From the NCBI RefSeq assembly GCF_040947875.1, contig NZ_JBFRXN010000002.1, positions 1,736,001 through 1,800,000 of the forward strand: DNA of 64,000 bases, in the 5' to 3' direction. This stretch comes from Pseudomonas sp. MYb118. GTDB lineage: Bacteria > Pseudomonadota > Gammaproteobacteria > Pseudomonadales > Pseudomonadaceae. The notes under the pieces are model-generated. The model did not search any database. It saw only the letters and a program-made list of their open reading frames with translations, and was not told the origin of the DNA. Below are positions 45,286-53,991 of the stretch, in pieces. The position numbers and the translations under genes were made by a program. Position 1 is the first letter of the stretch, and every line of letters starts with the position of its first letter.

Positions 45286-46800
45286 TTATTGGTTTTGGCA
45301 GGGTTGTGGATAACGTGCTTTGCGCTCCAGGTCGTCGAGGTCGATATGGTTGCGCATGTACTGCTGACTGGCGTCCACCAGCGGCTGGTGATCCCAGCTC
45401 TTCAGCTTGCCGAGGGTCAGCGCCTGGGCGACGAAACGCCGACGCCGCTGACTGGCGAGCACCTGCTGGTGGATCGCCGGGATATCCCATTTGGCCCGTG
45501 CTTCGGCGAGAAATTCCTCGAACAGCGGGCGATGTTGCGGCGACTGGCTGAGTTCTTCCAGCTCACGCGGATCGTTGTGTACGTCGAAGAGTAGGCAAGG
45601 GTCCTGTTCGCTGTAGATAAATTTGTAGGCGCCGCGGCGAATCATCATCAACGGGCTGGTGGTGCCTTCGGCCATGTACTCGCCGAACACCTCGTCATGA
45701 CCGCCCTGCCCTTGCAGGTGCGGCACCAGGGACCGGCCATCGAGTGGCAGGCCCGGCTCCAGCGAGCCGCCGGCCAGCTCGACGAAGGTTGGCAGCAGGT
45801 CGGCGGTGGACACTGCGGCGCTGACTCGCCCGGCGCCGAACTGCCCCGGCGCGCTGATCAGCATCGGCACGCGGGCGGACATCTCGAACCAGTGCATCTT
45901 GTACCAGAGCCCGCGCTCGCCAAGCATGTCGCCATGATCGCCCGAGAAAACGATGATGGTGTCGTCGATCAGCCCGGTTTCCTCGAGGGTTTGCAGGAGT
46001 TTGCCGACGTTGCTGTCGATATAGCTGCAAGCACCGAAGTACGCCCGGCGTGCATCACGAATCTTATCCACAGGCAGCGGCTTTTCCCACAGGTCATACA
46101 CCTTGAGCAAGCGCTGGGAATGCGGGTCGAGGTCGGTTTGCGCCGGGGTCTGCGGCAGCGGGATCTCGGCGTCCTCGTACAGGTTCCAGAACGCCTTGGG
46201 AATGGTGTACGGGTCATGCGGGTGGGTCATCGAAACGGTCAGGCAGAACGGCTGGTCGCCGTCCTCGCGGACGTGATCGAACAGGTACTGCTGGGCCTTG
46301 AACACCACCTCTTCGTCGAAATCCAGCTGGTTGGTGCGCACGCACGGGCCGGCTTGCAGCACCGAGGACATGTTGTGGTACCAGGTCGGGCGCACGTCCG
46401 GTTCGTCCCAGTTCACCGCCCAGCCGTAGTCGGCCGGGTAGATGTCGCTGGTCAGACGTTCTTCGTAGCCGTGCAACTGGTCCGGGCCGCAAAAATGCAT
46501 CTTGCCCGACAGCGCGGTGCGATAGCCCAAACGGCGCAGGTAGTGGGCGTAGGTCGGCACGTCGGCCGGGAAATCGGCGGCGTTGTCATAGGCGCCGATC
46601 TTGCTCGGCAACTGGCCGCTGACCAGGGTGAAACGCGACGGCGCACACAGCGGGCTGTTGCAGTAGGCGGCATCGAACACCACGCCTTCGGCGGCGAGGC
46701 GGCTGAGATTGGGCAGTTTGATGGGCGAAGGGCCGTAGAACGGCAACATTGGCGCGGCCATTTGATCGGCCATGATGAAAAGAATGTTCTTGCGCTTCAT
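45286..46800 (-). CDS. betC: Choline-sulfatase
   Basis: Hydrolyses choline-O-sulfate to choline and sulfate. It has 504 residues from the ATG at 46798-46800 (MKRKNILFIMADQM). The sulfatase signature CAPSRFTLVSGQ begins at Cys52, the residue converted to formylglycine, and the metal-binding Asp near residue 12 and the FSGDHGDMLGERG stretch (near 295) are present. The protein lacks a signal peptide, so substrate must be imported. It is first in the betC-choX unit and divergent from its likely LysR regulator. Perfect DnaA boxes lie at 45306-45314 and 46064-46072. Confidence 0.97.
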   Translation of the reverse strand: MKRKNILFIMADQMAAPMLPFYGPSPIKLPNLSRLAAEGVVFDAAYCNSPLCAPSRFTLVSGQLPSKIGAYDNAADFPADVPTYAHYLRRLGYRTALSGKMHFCGPDQLHGYEERLTSDIYPADYGWAVNWDEPDVRPTWYHNMSSVLQAGPCVRTNQLDFDEEVVFKAQQYLFDHVREDGDQPFCLTVSMTHPHDPYTIPKAFWNLYEDAEIPLPQTPAQTDLDPHSQRLLKVYDLWEKPLPVDKIRDARRAYFGACSYIDSNVGKLLQTLEETGLIDDTIIVFSGDHGDMLGERGLWYKMHWFEMSARVPMLISAPGQFGAGRVSAAVSTADLLPTFVELAGGSLEPGLPLDGRSLVPHLQGQGGHDEVFGEYMAEGTTSPLMMIRRGAYKFIYSEQDPCLLFDVHNDPRELEELSQSPQHRPLFEEFLAEARAKWDIPAIHQQVLASQRRRRFVAQALTLGKLKSWDHQPLVDASQQYMRNHIDLDDLERKARYPQPCQNQ

Positions 46801-46914
46801 GTGATCGCGGCATTCCATAGTGAATATTTATGCGAGAGTGCTGCAATCGAGGATGGATTCCATGCCGTTTGTGGTAAAGCCCATGCCAGACAATGACTAG
46901 GATAAGCACAGCTT

Positions 46915-47865
46915 ATGTATGACGCCCTGGGTGACCTGTCTCTGGACCTGCTGCGCGCTTTCGAGGCCGCGGCCCGCCAGCGCAGCTTTACCGCCGCCGC
47001 GGTGGAGCTGGGCACCACGCAGCCGGCAATCAGCCAGCAGATCAAGCGTCTGGAAGATCAGCTCGCCACCCGGCTGTTCGACCGCATTTATCGCGGTATC
47101 GAACTGACTGAGGCCGGCGCGATCCTGTTCGAGCAGGTTCAGCTCGGTTTGCAGAATATCGACGCAGGTTTGAGCGCAATCAGTGCACAGAAGCAGCACG
47201 AGGTGCTGCAGGTCGCCACCGATTTCGCCTTCGCCGCCTATTGGCTGATGCCGCGTCTGCACCGCTTCCATGCAGCCAACCCGCATGTCGATGTCAGCCT
47301 GGTCACCAGCGAGCGCAGCCTGAACATGTTGCGTACCGATATCGACGTGGCGGTGCTGTTCGGTGACGGCCGCTTCAAGCAGGGCGAAAGCCATTGGTTG
47401 TTCAGCGAAGAGGTGTTCCCGGTGTGCAGCCCGCAGCTGTTGGCGGATCGCACCCTGCCCTTGCCGGCGCAGGCCTTGCTGGAATTGCCACTGCTGCACC
47501 TGCGCGGTGAAAACAGAAGCAAATGGTTCGACTGGAGCGGGGTCTTCCGCCAGTTGGGCATCAGTTCGCCGCCGGCGCCCGGGCAGTTGCGTTTCGACAA
47601 TTACACCTTGCTGATCCAAGCGGCGATTGGCGGCCAGGGCGTAGCGATTGGCTGGCGGCACCTTGTGGATAACTTGCTGGCGCAGGGCTTGTTGTGTCGG
47701 CCGATTGCCGAGACGGTGATGTCCCGCCAGGGCTATTACGTGGTCCTGCCGCCACGCAAACGCCGTGGTGCGCTGATTCAGCAGTTCGTTGACTGGTTGA
47801 TGGCCGAGCAGGCCAGCAGCGCACAATCGCTCGAAGGCCTGACGCTGCCGTCTATTGCGGTGTAG
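46915..47865 (+). CDS. LysR-type regulator of choline sulfate utilisation
   Basis: Transcription factor of 316 residues. The N-terminal winged helix-turn-helix lies at residues 10-65 (FEAAARQRSFTAAAVELGTTQPAISQQIKRLE), followed by a LysR substrate domain (about 92-300). The 114-base gap to the divergent betC start should contain its operator. Choline, betaine or choline sulfate is a likely effector, by context. A perfect DnaA box lies at 47664-47672. Confidence 0.93.
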   Translation: MYDALGDLSLDLLRAFEAAARQRSFTAAAVELGTTQPAISQQIKRLEDQLATRLFDRIYRGIELTEAGAILFEQVQLGLQNIDAGLSAISAQKQHEVLQVATDFAFAAYWLMPRLHRFHAANPHVDVSLVTSERSLNMLRTDIDVAVLFGDGRFKQGESHWLFSEEVFPVCSPQLLADRTLPLPAQALLELPLLHLRGENRSKWFDWSGVFRQLGISSPPAPGQLRFDNYTLLIQAAIGGQGVAIGWRHLVDNLLAQGLLCRPIAETVMSRQGYYVVLPPRKRRGALIQQFVDWLMAEQASSAQSLEGLTLPSIAV

Positions 47866-48523
47866 GGTCGGTGCCGACGAAGCTGATGTGCTCGCCCACA
47901 TGCAGGTTGAGCCGCAGTTCGTCGGCGATCCCGGTGGCGACCCGGCTCAGGCGCTCCAGCGGTTCGGCCAGCCCTGGTTCCAGGCTGCTGCTGACCTGGC
48001 TGAAGTGTTCGATGGTCAGCCCGGCGACGCCACGGGGGGCGTCGATCAGCGTCCATTGCAGCGGGCTGCTCTGCAGGGCCTCGCGGATTTCCTCGGCGGC
48101 GTGGCGTTGCAGTTGATCCTCGATTTCCGGGTCGTCCAGCACCTCGAAATCTCCCACCAGAAACAGTCGCGCAATGCCCGCCGCTTGCAAACCGTCGATC
48201 AAGGCATCCACCGCCAGCACCTGCTCGACCGGCCCGGGCACGATGGTTTTTTCCACGTGTTCGCTGTTGAACGGCAGACCCGGTGCATCCAGCAGGCAGA
48301 TCACCGCCGAACAGCCGGCGACGCTCTGCTTCACGCGTTCGGCGTCGAACAGGTCGCCGGTCTTGGCGCGCAGGCCGGGGCGCGGTGCCAGGGCCGTCAG
48401 TTCATCGAGAATCGCGATCACTTCATGCTGGCGCCGTAGCATTTCAGCCATCAGCGCACTGCCCAGGCTACTCATGGCACCATAGAGCACCACTTTTACC
48501 ACCGGGGTTTCGGCATTTTTCAT
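47852..48523 (-). CDS. NAD(P)-binding Rossmann-fold protein (NmrA/SDR-like)
   Basis: Protein of 223 residues from the ATG at 48521-48523. The N-terminal beta-strand and glycine loop VVLYGAMSSLGSALMAEML resemble the atypical short-chain dehydrogenase or NmrA group. The canonical YxxxK catalytic pair is not evident, so enzyme activity is uncertain. The 3' end overlaps the LysR gene by 14 bases in convergent orientation. Function is unknown. The much longer upstream open frame has no support. Confidence 0.75.
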   Translation of the reverse strand: MKNAETPVVKVVLYGAMSSLGSALMAEMLRRQHEVIAILDELTALAPRPGLRAKTGDLFDAERVKQSVAGCSAVICLLDAPGLPFNSEHVEKTIVPGPVEQVLAVDALIDGLQAAGIARLFLVGDFEVLDDPEIEDQLQRHAAEEIREALQSSPLQWTLIDAPRGVAGLTIEHFSQVSSSLEPGLAEPLERLSRVATGIADELRLNLHVGEHISFVGTDPTPQ

Positions 48524-48607
48524 GGCTGATCTCCACACTTTCCCACGTATATGGCGTGTGACATGTGAAAAACGGTGAGGGTTCGAACGGGTTTTGGAGG
48601 GAATGCG

Positions 48608-48934
48608 ATGCAGCAGATCAAGGGCTATCACGCCCACGTGTATTTCGATGCGGAAACCGTCGATCAGGCGCGGGCGCTGTGTGAACAAGCTACTCGCGAG
48701 TTCCCGCTGCGCATGGGCCGCGTGCACGAACGCCTGGTCGGCCCGCACCCGGACTGGAGTTGCCAGCTGGCGTTCGACCCGGACCTGATTGGCGAGGTGT
48801 TGCCGTGGCTGGCGCTTAACCGCAAGGGCCTGGTGGTATTCCTGCACCCGGACACCGGCAACGATCTGCTCGACCACACCGAGCATGCGATCTGGATGGG
48901 CGCGATCCGCCCGCTGGACCTGTCTATTTTCTGA
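48608..48934 (+). CDS. DOPA 4,5-dioxygenase family protein
   Basis: Small protein of 108 residues from the ATG at 48608. The family's conserved histidines are seen in GYHAHVYFD (residues 6-14), RVHERLVGPHPDWS (about 39-52) and VVFLHPDTGNDLLDHTEHAIWMG (about 78-100). The founding fungal enzyme opens the catechol ring of L-DOPA, but bacterial members are poorly studied and the real substrate is unknown. Its stop is immediately followed by the convergent GFA gene. Confidence 0.85.
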   Translation: MQQIKGYHAHVYFDAETVDQARALCEQATREFPLRMGRVHERLVGPHPDWSCQLAFDPDLIGEVLPWLALNRKGLVVFLHPDTGNDLLDHTEHAIWMGAIRPLDLSIF

Positions 48935-49336
48935 TCACAGGGTTTCTTCGGCTTCCCCCGGCAGGTGCTCGTCCAGGTGCAACCAGGGCAGGCGGCTGTC
49001 GGTCCAGATATGCCGCTCGGCGGGCGCCAGCTCCGGGTGATCGAGGGTGGCGATGGTCAGGTCGATGCTGTCCGGGCTGAGCCGGGTCACCAGGGCGAGC
49101 TGCGCCCCGCAGTTCCGACAGAAGTAGCGGACGCAACTGGCGGAAGAGTCGTACTGCGCCGGTGTGCCTGCGAGCCATTCGAAGGCCGAGGCCGGCACGG
49201 TGATCCAGGTGGTGACGATCCCGCCGCTGACTCGTCGGCAGATCGAGCAGTGGCAGTGGGCGATGTCGTGTAATGGGCCGCTGAACTGGTAGCGCAGCTG
49301 GCCGCAGTGGCAGCCGCCGGTGTGGGTGTCGGCCAT
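48935..49336 (-). CDS. GFA-family zinc protein (glutathione-dependent formaldehyde-activating-like)
   Basis: Protein of 133 residues with the CENP-V/GFA fold. Zinc ligands are visible as GGCHCGQLRY (Cys9 and Cys11 approximately), HCSICRRVSG (near 30-39) and FCRNCGAQL (near 95-103). Family members range from Gfa to proteins of unknown role, and formaldehyde chemistry has been questioned for the family. It abuts the DOPA dioxygenase-like gene tail to tail. Confidence 0.88.
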   Translation of the reverse strand: MADTHTGGCHCGQLRYQFSGPLHDIAHCHCSICRRVSGGIVTTWITVPASAFEWLAGTPAQYDSSASCVRYFCRNCGAQLALVTRLSPDSIDLTIATLDHPELAPAERHIWTDSRLPWLHLDEHLPGEAEETL

Positions 49337-49368
49337 TTTAGTTTCTCCAGATGTTATTCAGTGAATCC

Positions 49369-49432
49369 ATCGCGAGCAGGCTCGCTCCCACAGATGCGGC
49401 GCAAACCCTGTGGGAGCGAGCCTGCTCGCGAT
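49369..49432. repeat. REP doublet (REPIN) 5
   Basis: Inverted pair of the TGGGAGCGAGCCTGCTCGCGAT type with an approximately 16-base spacer, 32 bases upstream of the GFA gene start. It occupies the first part of the 395-base gap before the citMHS gene. The rest of the gap probably holds promoters for both genes; a long inverted repeat was not seen there. Confidence 0.93.
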
Positions 49433-49613
49433 GGCCTCGACGCGATTTCACTGCCCGACGACCGGTTACACATCCGGTCGCCGCTTTCACAGGCGAAAGC
49501 TGGCTGAAAGCTTCCCCGATTAGGATCGCCCCACTACCGGCAACAGACCGGTCGGCCAATGCCAGTGTTTCAGCACTCGCACAGCCCATTAAACAACAAC
49601 AATGGTGACCCTG

Positions 49614-49682
49614 ATGTCCTTTACTACCCGCCGCTTCGCCATCACTCCGCCCGTACGCCTCGCGCTTCCCGTTCTGCGCTGA
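49614..49682 (+). CDS. Possible 22-residue upstream ORF before the CitMHS gene
   Basis: An open frame of 22 codons (MSFTTRRFAITPPVRLALPVLR) ends 50 bases before the transporter's ATG. It is Arg/Pro-rich, the type of composition that can slow ribosomes, but no clear Shine-Dalgarno sequence precedes it and no regulatory hairpin was identified. It may simply be chance. Confidence 0.2.
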   Translation: MSFTTRRFAITPPVRLALPVLR

Positions 49683-49731
49683 CCCAACCGGTTCGCCCAT
49701 TCCCTAGCCGCGCTACGCCTGGAGTATTCCC

Positions 49732-51039
49732 ATGCTGACTTTCCTTGGCTTCGCCATGGTCATCACGTTCATGTTCCTGATCATGACCAAGCGCCTGTCC
49801 GCGCTGATCGCCCTGATCATCATCCCGATCATCTTCGCCCTGTTCGGTGGTTTCGGCCCGAAAATCGGCCCGATGATGCTCGAAGGCATCACCAAGCTCG
49901 CGCCGACCGGCGTGATGCTGATGTTCGCCATTCTGTATTTCGCCCTGATGATCGACTCCGGCCTGTTCGACCCGGCCGTGCGCAAGATCCTCAAGATGGT
50001 CAAGGGCGACCCGTTGAAAGTTTCGGTCGGTACCGCCGTCCTGGCGCTCGTCGTTTCCCTCGATGGTGACGGCGCGACCACTTACATGATCTGCGTGGCC
50101 GCGATGCTGCCGCTGTACAGCCGCATCGGCATGAGCCCGCGGATCATGGCGGGCCTGATCATCCTCGCCGGTGGCGTGATGAACATGACCCCCTGGGGCG
50201 GCCCGACCGCCCGTGCCGCCAGTGCGCTGCATGTCGACCCGTCGGCGATCTTCGTGCCGATGATCCCGGCGATGGTTGCCGGTGTGGTGGCGATCCTGGC
50301 CATCGCCTACTTCTACGGCAAGCGTGAACGTGCACGTCTGGGTGAGCTGCACCTGGTGGGCGATGAAATCGACCACAGCGAAATCAGCGTCTCGCAGTTC
50401 CCCGATGCCCGCCGTCCGAAGCTGATCTGGTTCAACGGCGCATTGACCCTGGCGTTGATGTGCACCCTGATCGCCGGCCTGTTGCCGCTGCCGGTGCTGT
50501 TCATGGTGGCCTTCAGTATCGCCATGATCGTCAACTACCCGTGCCTGCAACAGCAGAAGGATCGTGTCGCGGCCCACGCCGGCAGTGTGCTGGCAGTGGT
50601 CGGCCTGATCTTCGCGGCGGGCATTTTCACCGGTATCCTGACGGGCACCGGCATGGTCGATGCGATGTCCAAGAGCCTGCTGGCGGTCATCCCGGATTTC
50701 CTCGGCCCGTACCTGGCCGTGATCACCGCGCTGGTGAGCATGCCGTTCACGTTCTTCATGTCGAACGACGCGTTCTACTACGGTGTCTTGCCGGTGCTCG
50801 CCGAAGCAGCCAGCCACTACGGCATCAGCGCGGTGGAAATGGCACGTGCCTCGATCGTCGGTCAGCCCGTCCACTTGCTGAGCCCGCTGGTACCATCGAC
50901 CTACCTGTTGGTGGCCCTGGCCGGTATCGACTTCGGTGATCACCAGCGCTTCACCCTGAAATGGGCAGTGCTGGTGTGCATGTGCATACTGGTTGCCGCG
51001 TTGCTGATGGGGATTTTCCCGCTGTTCAGCACTCTATAA
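49732..51039 (+). CDS. CitMHS-family citrate/metal symporter
   Basis: Inner-membrane transporter of 435 residues with about twelve hydrophobic helices. It belongs to the CitMHS family, which imports citrate complexed with Mg2+ or other divalent metal together with protons. The family-like segments FALFGGFGPKIGPMMLEG near residue 40 and LDGDGATTYMICVAAMLPLY near residue 108 are present. Cognate two-component regulators are not adjacent. TerC follows 84 bases later beyond a hairpin. Exact substrate is inferred from family. Confidence 0.9.
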   Translation: MLTFLGFAMVITFMFLIMTKRLSALIALIIIPIIFALFGGFGPKIGPMMLEGITKLAPTGVMLMFAILYFALMIDSGLFDPAVRKILKMVKGDPLKVSVGTAVLALVVSLDGDGATTYMICVAAMLPLYSRIGMSPRIMAGLIILAGGVMNMTPWGGPTARAASALHVDPSAIFVPMIPAMVAGVVAILAIAYFYGKRERARLGELHLVGDEIDHSEISVSQFPDARRPKLIWFNGALTLALMCTLIAGLLPLPVLFMVAFSIAMIVNYPCLQQQKDRVAAHAGSVLAVVGLIFAAGIFTGILTGTGMVDAMSKSLLAVIPDFLGPYLAVITALVSMPFTFFMSNDAFYYGVLPVLAEAASHYGISAVEMARASIVGQPVHLLSPLVPSTYLLVALAGIDFGDHQRFTLKWAVLVCMCILVAALLMGIFPLFSTL

Positions 51040-51056
51040 GCCCAAGACTTGCCCTG

Positions 51057-51092
51057 AAAAGTCCTGGCTTTGATGATGAAGCCCGGACTTTT
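51057..51092 (+). terminator. Terminator-like hairpin after CitMHS gene
   Basis: Inverted repeat AAAAGTCCTGGCTT/AAGCCCGGACTTTT with one mismatch and an eight-base loop, followed by TTTTCG. It lies between the transporter stop and terC and probably ends the transporter transcript. Confidence 0.65.
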
Positions 51093-51123
51093 CGTGGTTT
51101 AACACACGCTCAAAGGAATACAC

Positions 51124-51888
51124 ATGGAATGGCTGACCAACCCTGAGATCTGGGTTGCCTTCTTCACCCTGACCGCCCTGGAAATCGTCCTGGGTATTGA
51201 TAACATCATCATGATTTCGATCCTGGTCAGCCGCATGCCCAAGCACATGCAGGCGCGCACCCGCATCTTCGGCCTGGCACTGGCCATGGTCACGCGGATC
51301 CTGTTGCTGCTGTCGATCACCTGGGTCATGCGCCTGACCGCCGACCTGTTCGAAGTGTTCGGCCAGGGCATTTCCGGGCGTGACCTGATCCTGTTCTTCG
51401 GTGGCCTGTTCCTGCTGTGGAAAAGCTCCCAGGAGATGTACCACGCGCTGGAAGGCGAAGACGAAAGCAGCGACGAGCCAAGTGGCAAGGGCGGCAATTT
51501 CCTCTACACCATCATCCAGATCGCGATCATCGACATCGTGTTCTCGCTGGACTCGGTGATCACCGCCGTCGGCATGGTCTCCCACGTGCCGGTCATGGTC
51601 GCAGCGATCATCGTTGCCGTACTGGTGATGATGCTGGCCTCGGGCACCATCAGCGAGTTCATCGACAAGCACCCGTCGCTGAAAATGCTGGCGCTGTCGT
51701 TCCTGCTGGTGGTCGGTACCGTGCTGATTGCCGAAGCCTTCGACGTTCATGTGCCAAAAGGCTACGTCTACTTCGCCATGGGCTTCTCGCTGGCCGTGGA
51801 AGCGATCAACATCAAGATGCGCACCGCCATCGCCCGCAAGAAAAACCAGGACCCGGTGAAGCTGCGCAAGGATATTCCGGGCCAATAA
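51124..51888 (+). CDS. TerC-family integral membrane protein
   Basis: Polytopic membrane protein of 254 residues with about seven hydrophobic helices. Two conserved acidic motifs are present: LEIVLGIDNIIMIS (residues 20-33) and DIVFSLDSVITAVGM (about 138-152). In other bacteria TerC relatives export Mn2+ or support metal loading of exported enzymes, while the tellurite link is historical. No ter genes are nearby. It precedes REP doublet 6. Confidence 0.9.
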   Translation: MEWLTNPEIWVAFFTLTALEIVLGIDNIIMISILVSRMPKHMQARTRIFGLALAMVTRILLLLSITWVMRLTADLFEVFGQGISGRDLILFFGGLFLLWKSSQEMYHALEGEDESSDEPSGKGGNFLYTIIQIAIIDIVFSLDSVITAVGMVSHVPVMVAAIIVAVLVMMLASGTISEFIDKHPSLKMLALSFLLVVGTVLIAEAFDVHVPKGYVYFAMGFSLAVEAINIKMRTAIARKKNQDPVKLRKDIPGQ

Positions 51889-51905
51889 CCCGGACCGCAA
51901 CTCCC

Positions 51906-51996
51906 CTGTAGGAGCGAGCTTGCTCGCGATGGCGGTGTGTCAGGCGATATTGATGCCGACTGACACACCGCTTCGCGAGCAAGCTCGCTCCTACAG
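51906..51996. repeat. REP doublet (REPIN) 6, 91 bp
   Basis: Inverted pair of the TAGGAGCGAGCTTGCTCGC type enclosing a spacer with GGCGGTGTGTCAG/CTGACACACCG pairing. Nearly identical in sequence and length (91 bp) to REP doublet 9 at 61526, with six differences, all in the spacer. It lies in the 271-base gap between terC and the Na/Pi transporter. Confidence 0.95.
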
Positions 51997-52159
51997 GAGA
52001 TCAAGTCATTTTCATGACACTTTTGTTTCAATCCTCTCTTTAGCTATGCCATGCTGGCGCCCACGCCATTAGGCAACTACAGCTTAAGTACAAGACGTAG
52101 AAATTCGCGCAGTACTTTCAACTTGCCCCTTTGGGGCGCGATCACCACAGGGGGCCTGT

Positions 52160-53818
52160 ATGCTCACCCTGCTCAATCTGCTTTCCGCCGTGGCCTTGCT
52201 GATCTGGGGCACGCACATCGTCCGCACCGGCATCCTGCGGGTCTACGGTTCCAACCTGCGCCATGTCATCGGGCAGAACATGTCCAAGCGCTGGCTGGCC
52301 TTCCTGTCGGGGATCGCGGTGACGGCCATGGTCCAGAGCAGCAACGCCACGGCGATGCTGGTCACCTCTTTCGTCGGCCAGGGCCTGATGGCGCTGACCC
52401 CGGCCCTGGTGACCATGCTCGGCGCCGATGTCGGTACGGCGCTGATGGCCCGGGTGCTGACCTTCGACCTGTCCTGGCTGTCGCCGCTGCTGATCTTCCT
52501 CGGGGTGATTTTCTTCCTGTCGCGCAAGCAGACCCGCCTGGGCCAGATGGGCCGCGTGGCCATCGGCCTGGGGCTGATCATCCTGGCGCTGCAACTGATC
52601 GTCGAAGCGGCTGACCCGATCACCCACGCCAAGGGCGTGAAGGTGATCTTCGCCTCGCTGACCGGCGACATCCTGCTCGATGCGTTGATGGGCGCGCTGT
52701 TCGCCATGATTTCCTACTCCAGCCTGGCCGCCGTGCTGCTCACCGCAACCCTGGCCGGGGCCAAGGTGATCAGCCTGCCGGTGGCCCTGGGCCTGGTGAT
52801 CGGCGCCAACATCGGCAGTGGCGTGCTGGCGTTTCTCAGCACCAGCATGCAGAACCCCGCCGGGCGCCAGGTGGCGCTGGGCAGCCTGTTGTACAAACTG
52901 ATCGGCCTGCTGTTGATCATCCCGGTGCTCGACCCGTTGGTGCACTGGATCGACAGCCTGGATTTCAGCCCGCAGGAAATGGTCATCGGCTTCCACCTGC
53001 TCTACAACTCGGTGCGTTGCCTGCTGATGTTGCCCACCGTGGCGCCGATGGCCAGGTTCTGCGCCTGGGTACTGCCGGAAAAACCCCAGGCCAACGGCAT
53101 GGCCAGACCCCGGCACCTGGACCCGACCGCGTTGGTCACCCCCAGCCTGGCGCTGGCCAATGCCTCCCGGGAAACCTTGCGCATGGGCGACCTGATCGAC
53201 CACATGCTCGAAGCCATGCTCGACGTGCTCCAGGGCAAGCAGACCGCCGTGACCCAGGAAATCCGCCGCCTGACCGATGATGTCGAGGCGCTGTACAGCG
53301 CGATCAAACTCTACCTGGCGCAGATGCCCCGCGAGGACTTGAGTGACCAGGACAGCCGGCGCTGGGCGGAAATCATCGAGCTGGCGATCAACCTCAAGCT
53401 GGCCAGCGACCTGATCGAACGCATGCTGCGCAAGGTCCAGCAGCAGAAAACCGCGCAGCGCCGCTCGTTTTCCGAGGTCGGCCTGGAAGAGTTGGCGGGG
53501 CTGCAAAGCCAGTTGATCGCCACCCTGCGCCTGGGCCTGTCGGTGTTTCTCAGCGCCGACAAGGAAAGCGCCCGCCAGCTGCTGCGCGAAAAACGTCGCT
53601 TCCGCGCACAGGAACGCCGCCTGGCCCATGCCCACGTCAGCCGCTTGCAACGTAAGATCGTGCAAAGTATCGAGACCAGTTCGCTGCACCTGGAACTGAT
53701 CGCCGACATGAAGCGCCTGAGTTCGCTGTTCTGCACCAGTGCCTACGTGGTGTTGGAAAGCTCCGACACCGGCGCACTCATGGTCGACGATTTGGCTGAC
53801 ATCACACATTCGCCTTGA
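52160..53818 (+). CDS. Na+/phosphate cotransporter family protein with PhoU-like C-terminus
   Basis: Protein of 552 residues. The N-terminal half (about 1-310) is a NptA/Na_Pi_cotrans transporter with two inverted repeats, seen as VQSSNATAMLVTSFVGQG (near 58) and ISYSSLAAVLLTATLAGAK (near 188). The C-terminal half (about 340-550) is alpha-helical and PhoU-like. Whether it carries phosphate inward or outward is unclear. No pho regulon gene is adjacent. REP doublet 7 follows its stop. Confidence 0.9.
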   Translation: MLTLLNLLSAVALLIWGTHIVRTGILRVYGSNLRHVIGQNMSKRWLAFLSGIAVTAMVQSSNATAMLVTSFVGQGLMALTPALVTMLGADVGTALMARVLTFDLSWLSPLLIFLGVIFFLSRKQTRLGQMGRVAIGLGLIILALQLIVEAADPITHAKGVKVIFASLTGDILLDALMGALFAMISYSSLAAVLLTATLAGAKVISLPVALGLVIGANIGSGVLAFLSTSMQNPAGRQVALGSLLYKLIGLLLIIPVLDPLVHWIDSLDFSPQEMVIGFHLLYNSVRCLLMLPTVAPMARFCAWVLPEKPQANGMARPRHLDPTALVTPSLALANASRETLRMGDLIDHMLEAMLDVLQGKQTAVTQEIRRLTDDVEALYSAIKLYLAQMPREDLSDQDSRRWAEIIELAINLKLASDLIERMLRKVQQQKTAQRRSFSEVGLEELAGLQSQLIATLRLGLSVFLSADKESARQLLREKRRFRAQERRLAHAHVSRLQRKIVQSIETSSLHLELIADMKRLSSLFCTSAYVVLESSDTGALMVDDLADITHSP

Positions 53819-53867
53819 ACGTCTGGCACAGTGATCAGTCAGTTACTTGGGTTCGGCCTTAAGGCCA

Positions 53868-53940
53868 ATCGCGGGCAAGCCCGCTCCCACAGGTGTTGTG
53901 AACACCAGATAACCCCTGTGGGAGCGGGCTTGCCCGCGAT
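53868..53940. repeat. REP doublet (REPIN) 7
   Basis: Inverted pair of the GCGGGCAAGCCCGCTCCCACA type, arms about 24 bases, with a short spacer. It is the only doublet with both arms of the GGGCAAGCCC variety. It lies between the Na/Pi transporter and the M16 peptidase gene. Confidence 0.93.
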
Positions 53941-53991
53941 GAGGCCCTGACTGACGAAACGGATCTCTGACTGACTGCCCGGAAGCTCGTT

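Noticed and set aside
47852..48886. 344-codon version of the NAD-binding protein
   Set aside because: The first 121 codons run antisense to the DOPA-dioxygenase-like gene; the ATG at 48523 gives a normal Rossmann start.
52000..52050. Pho box upstream of the Na/Pi transporter
   Set aside because: Only a single TGTCAT-like half site (in TTTTCATGACAC) is seen, without the second direct repeat.
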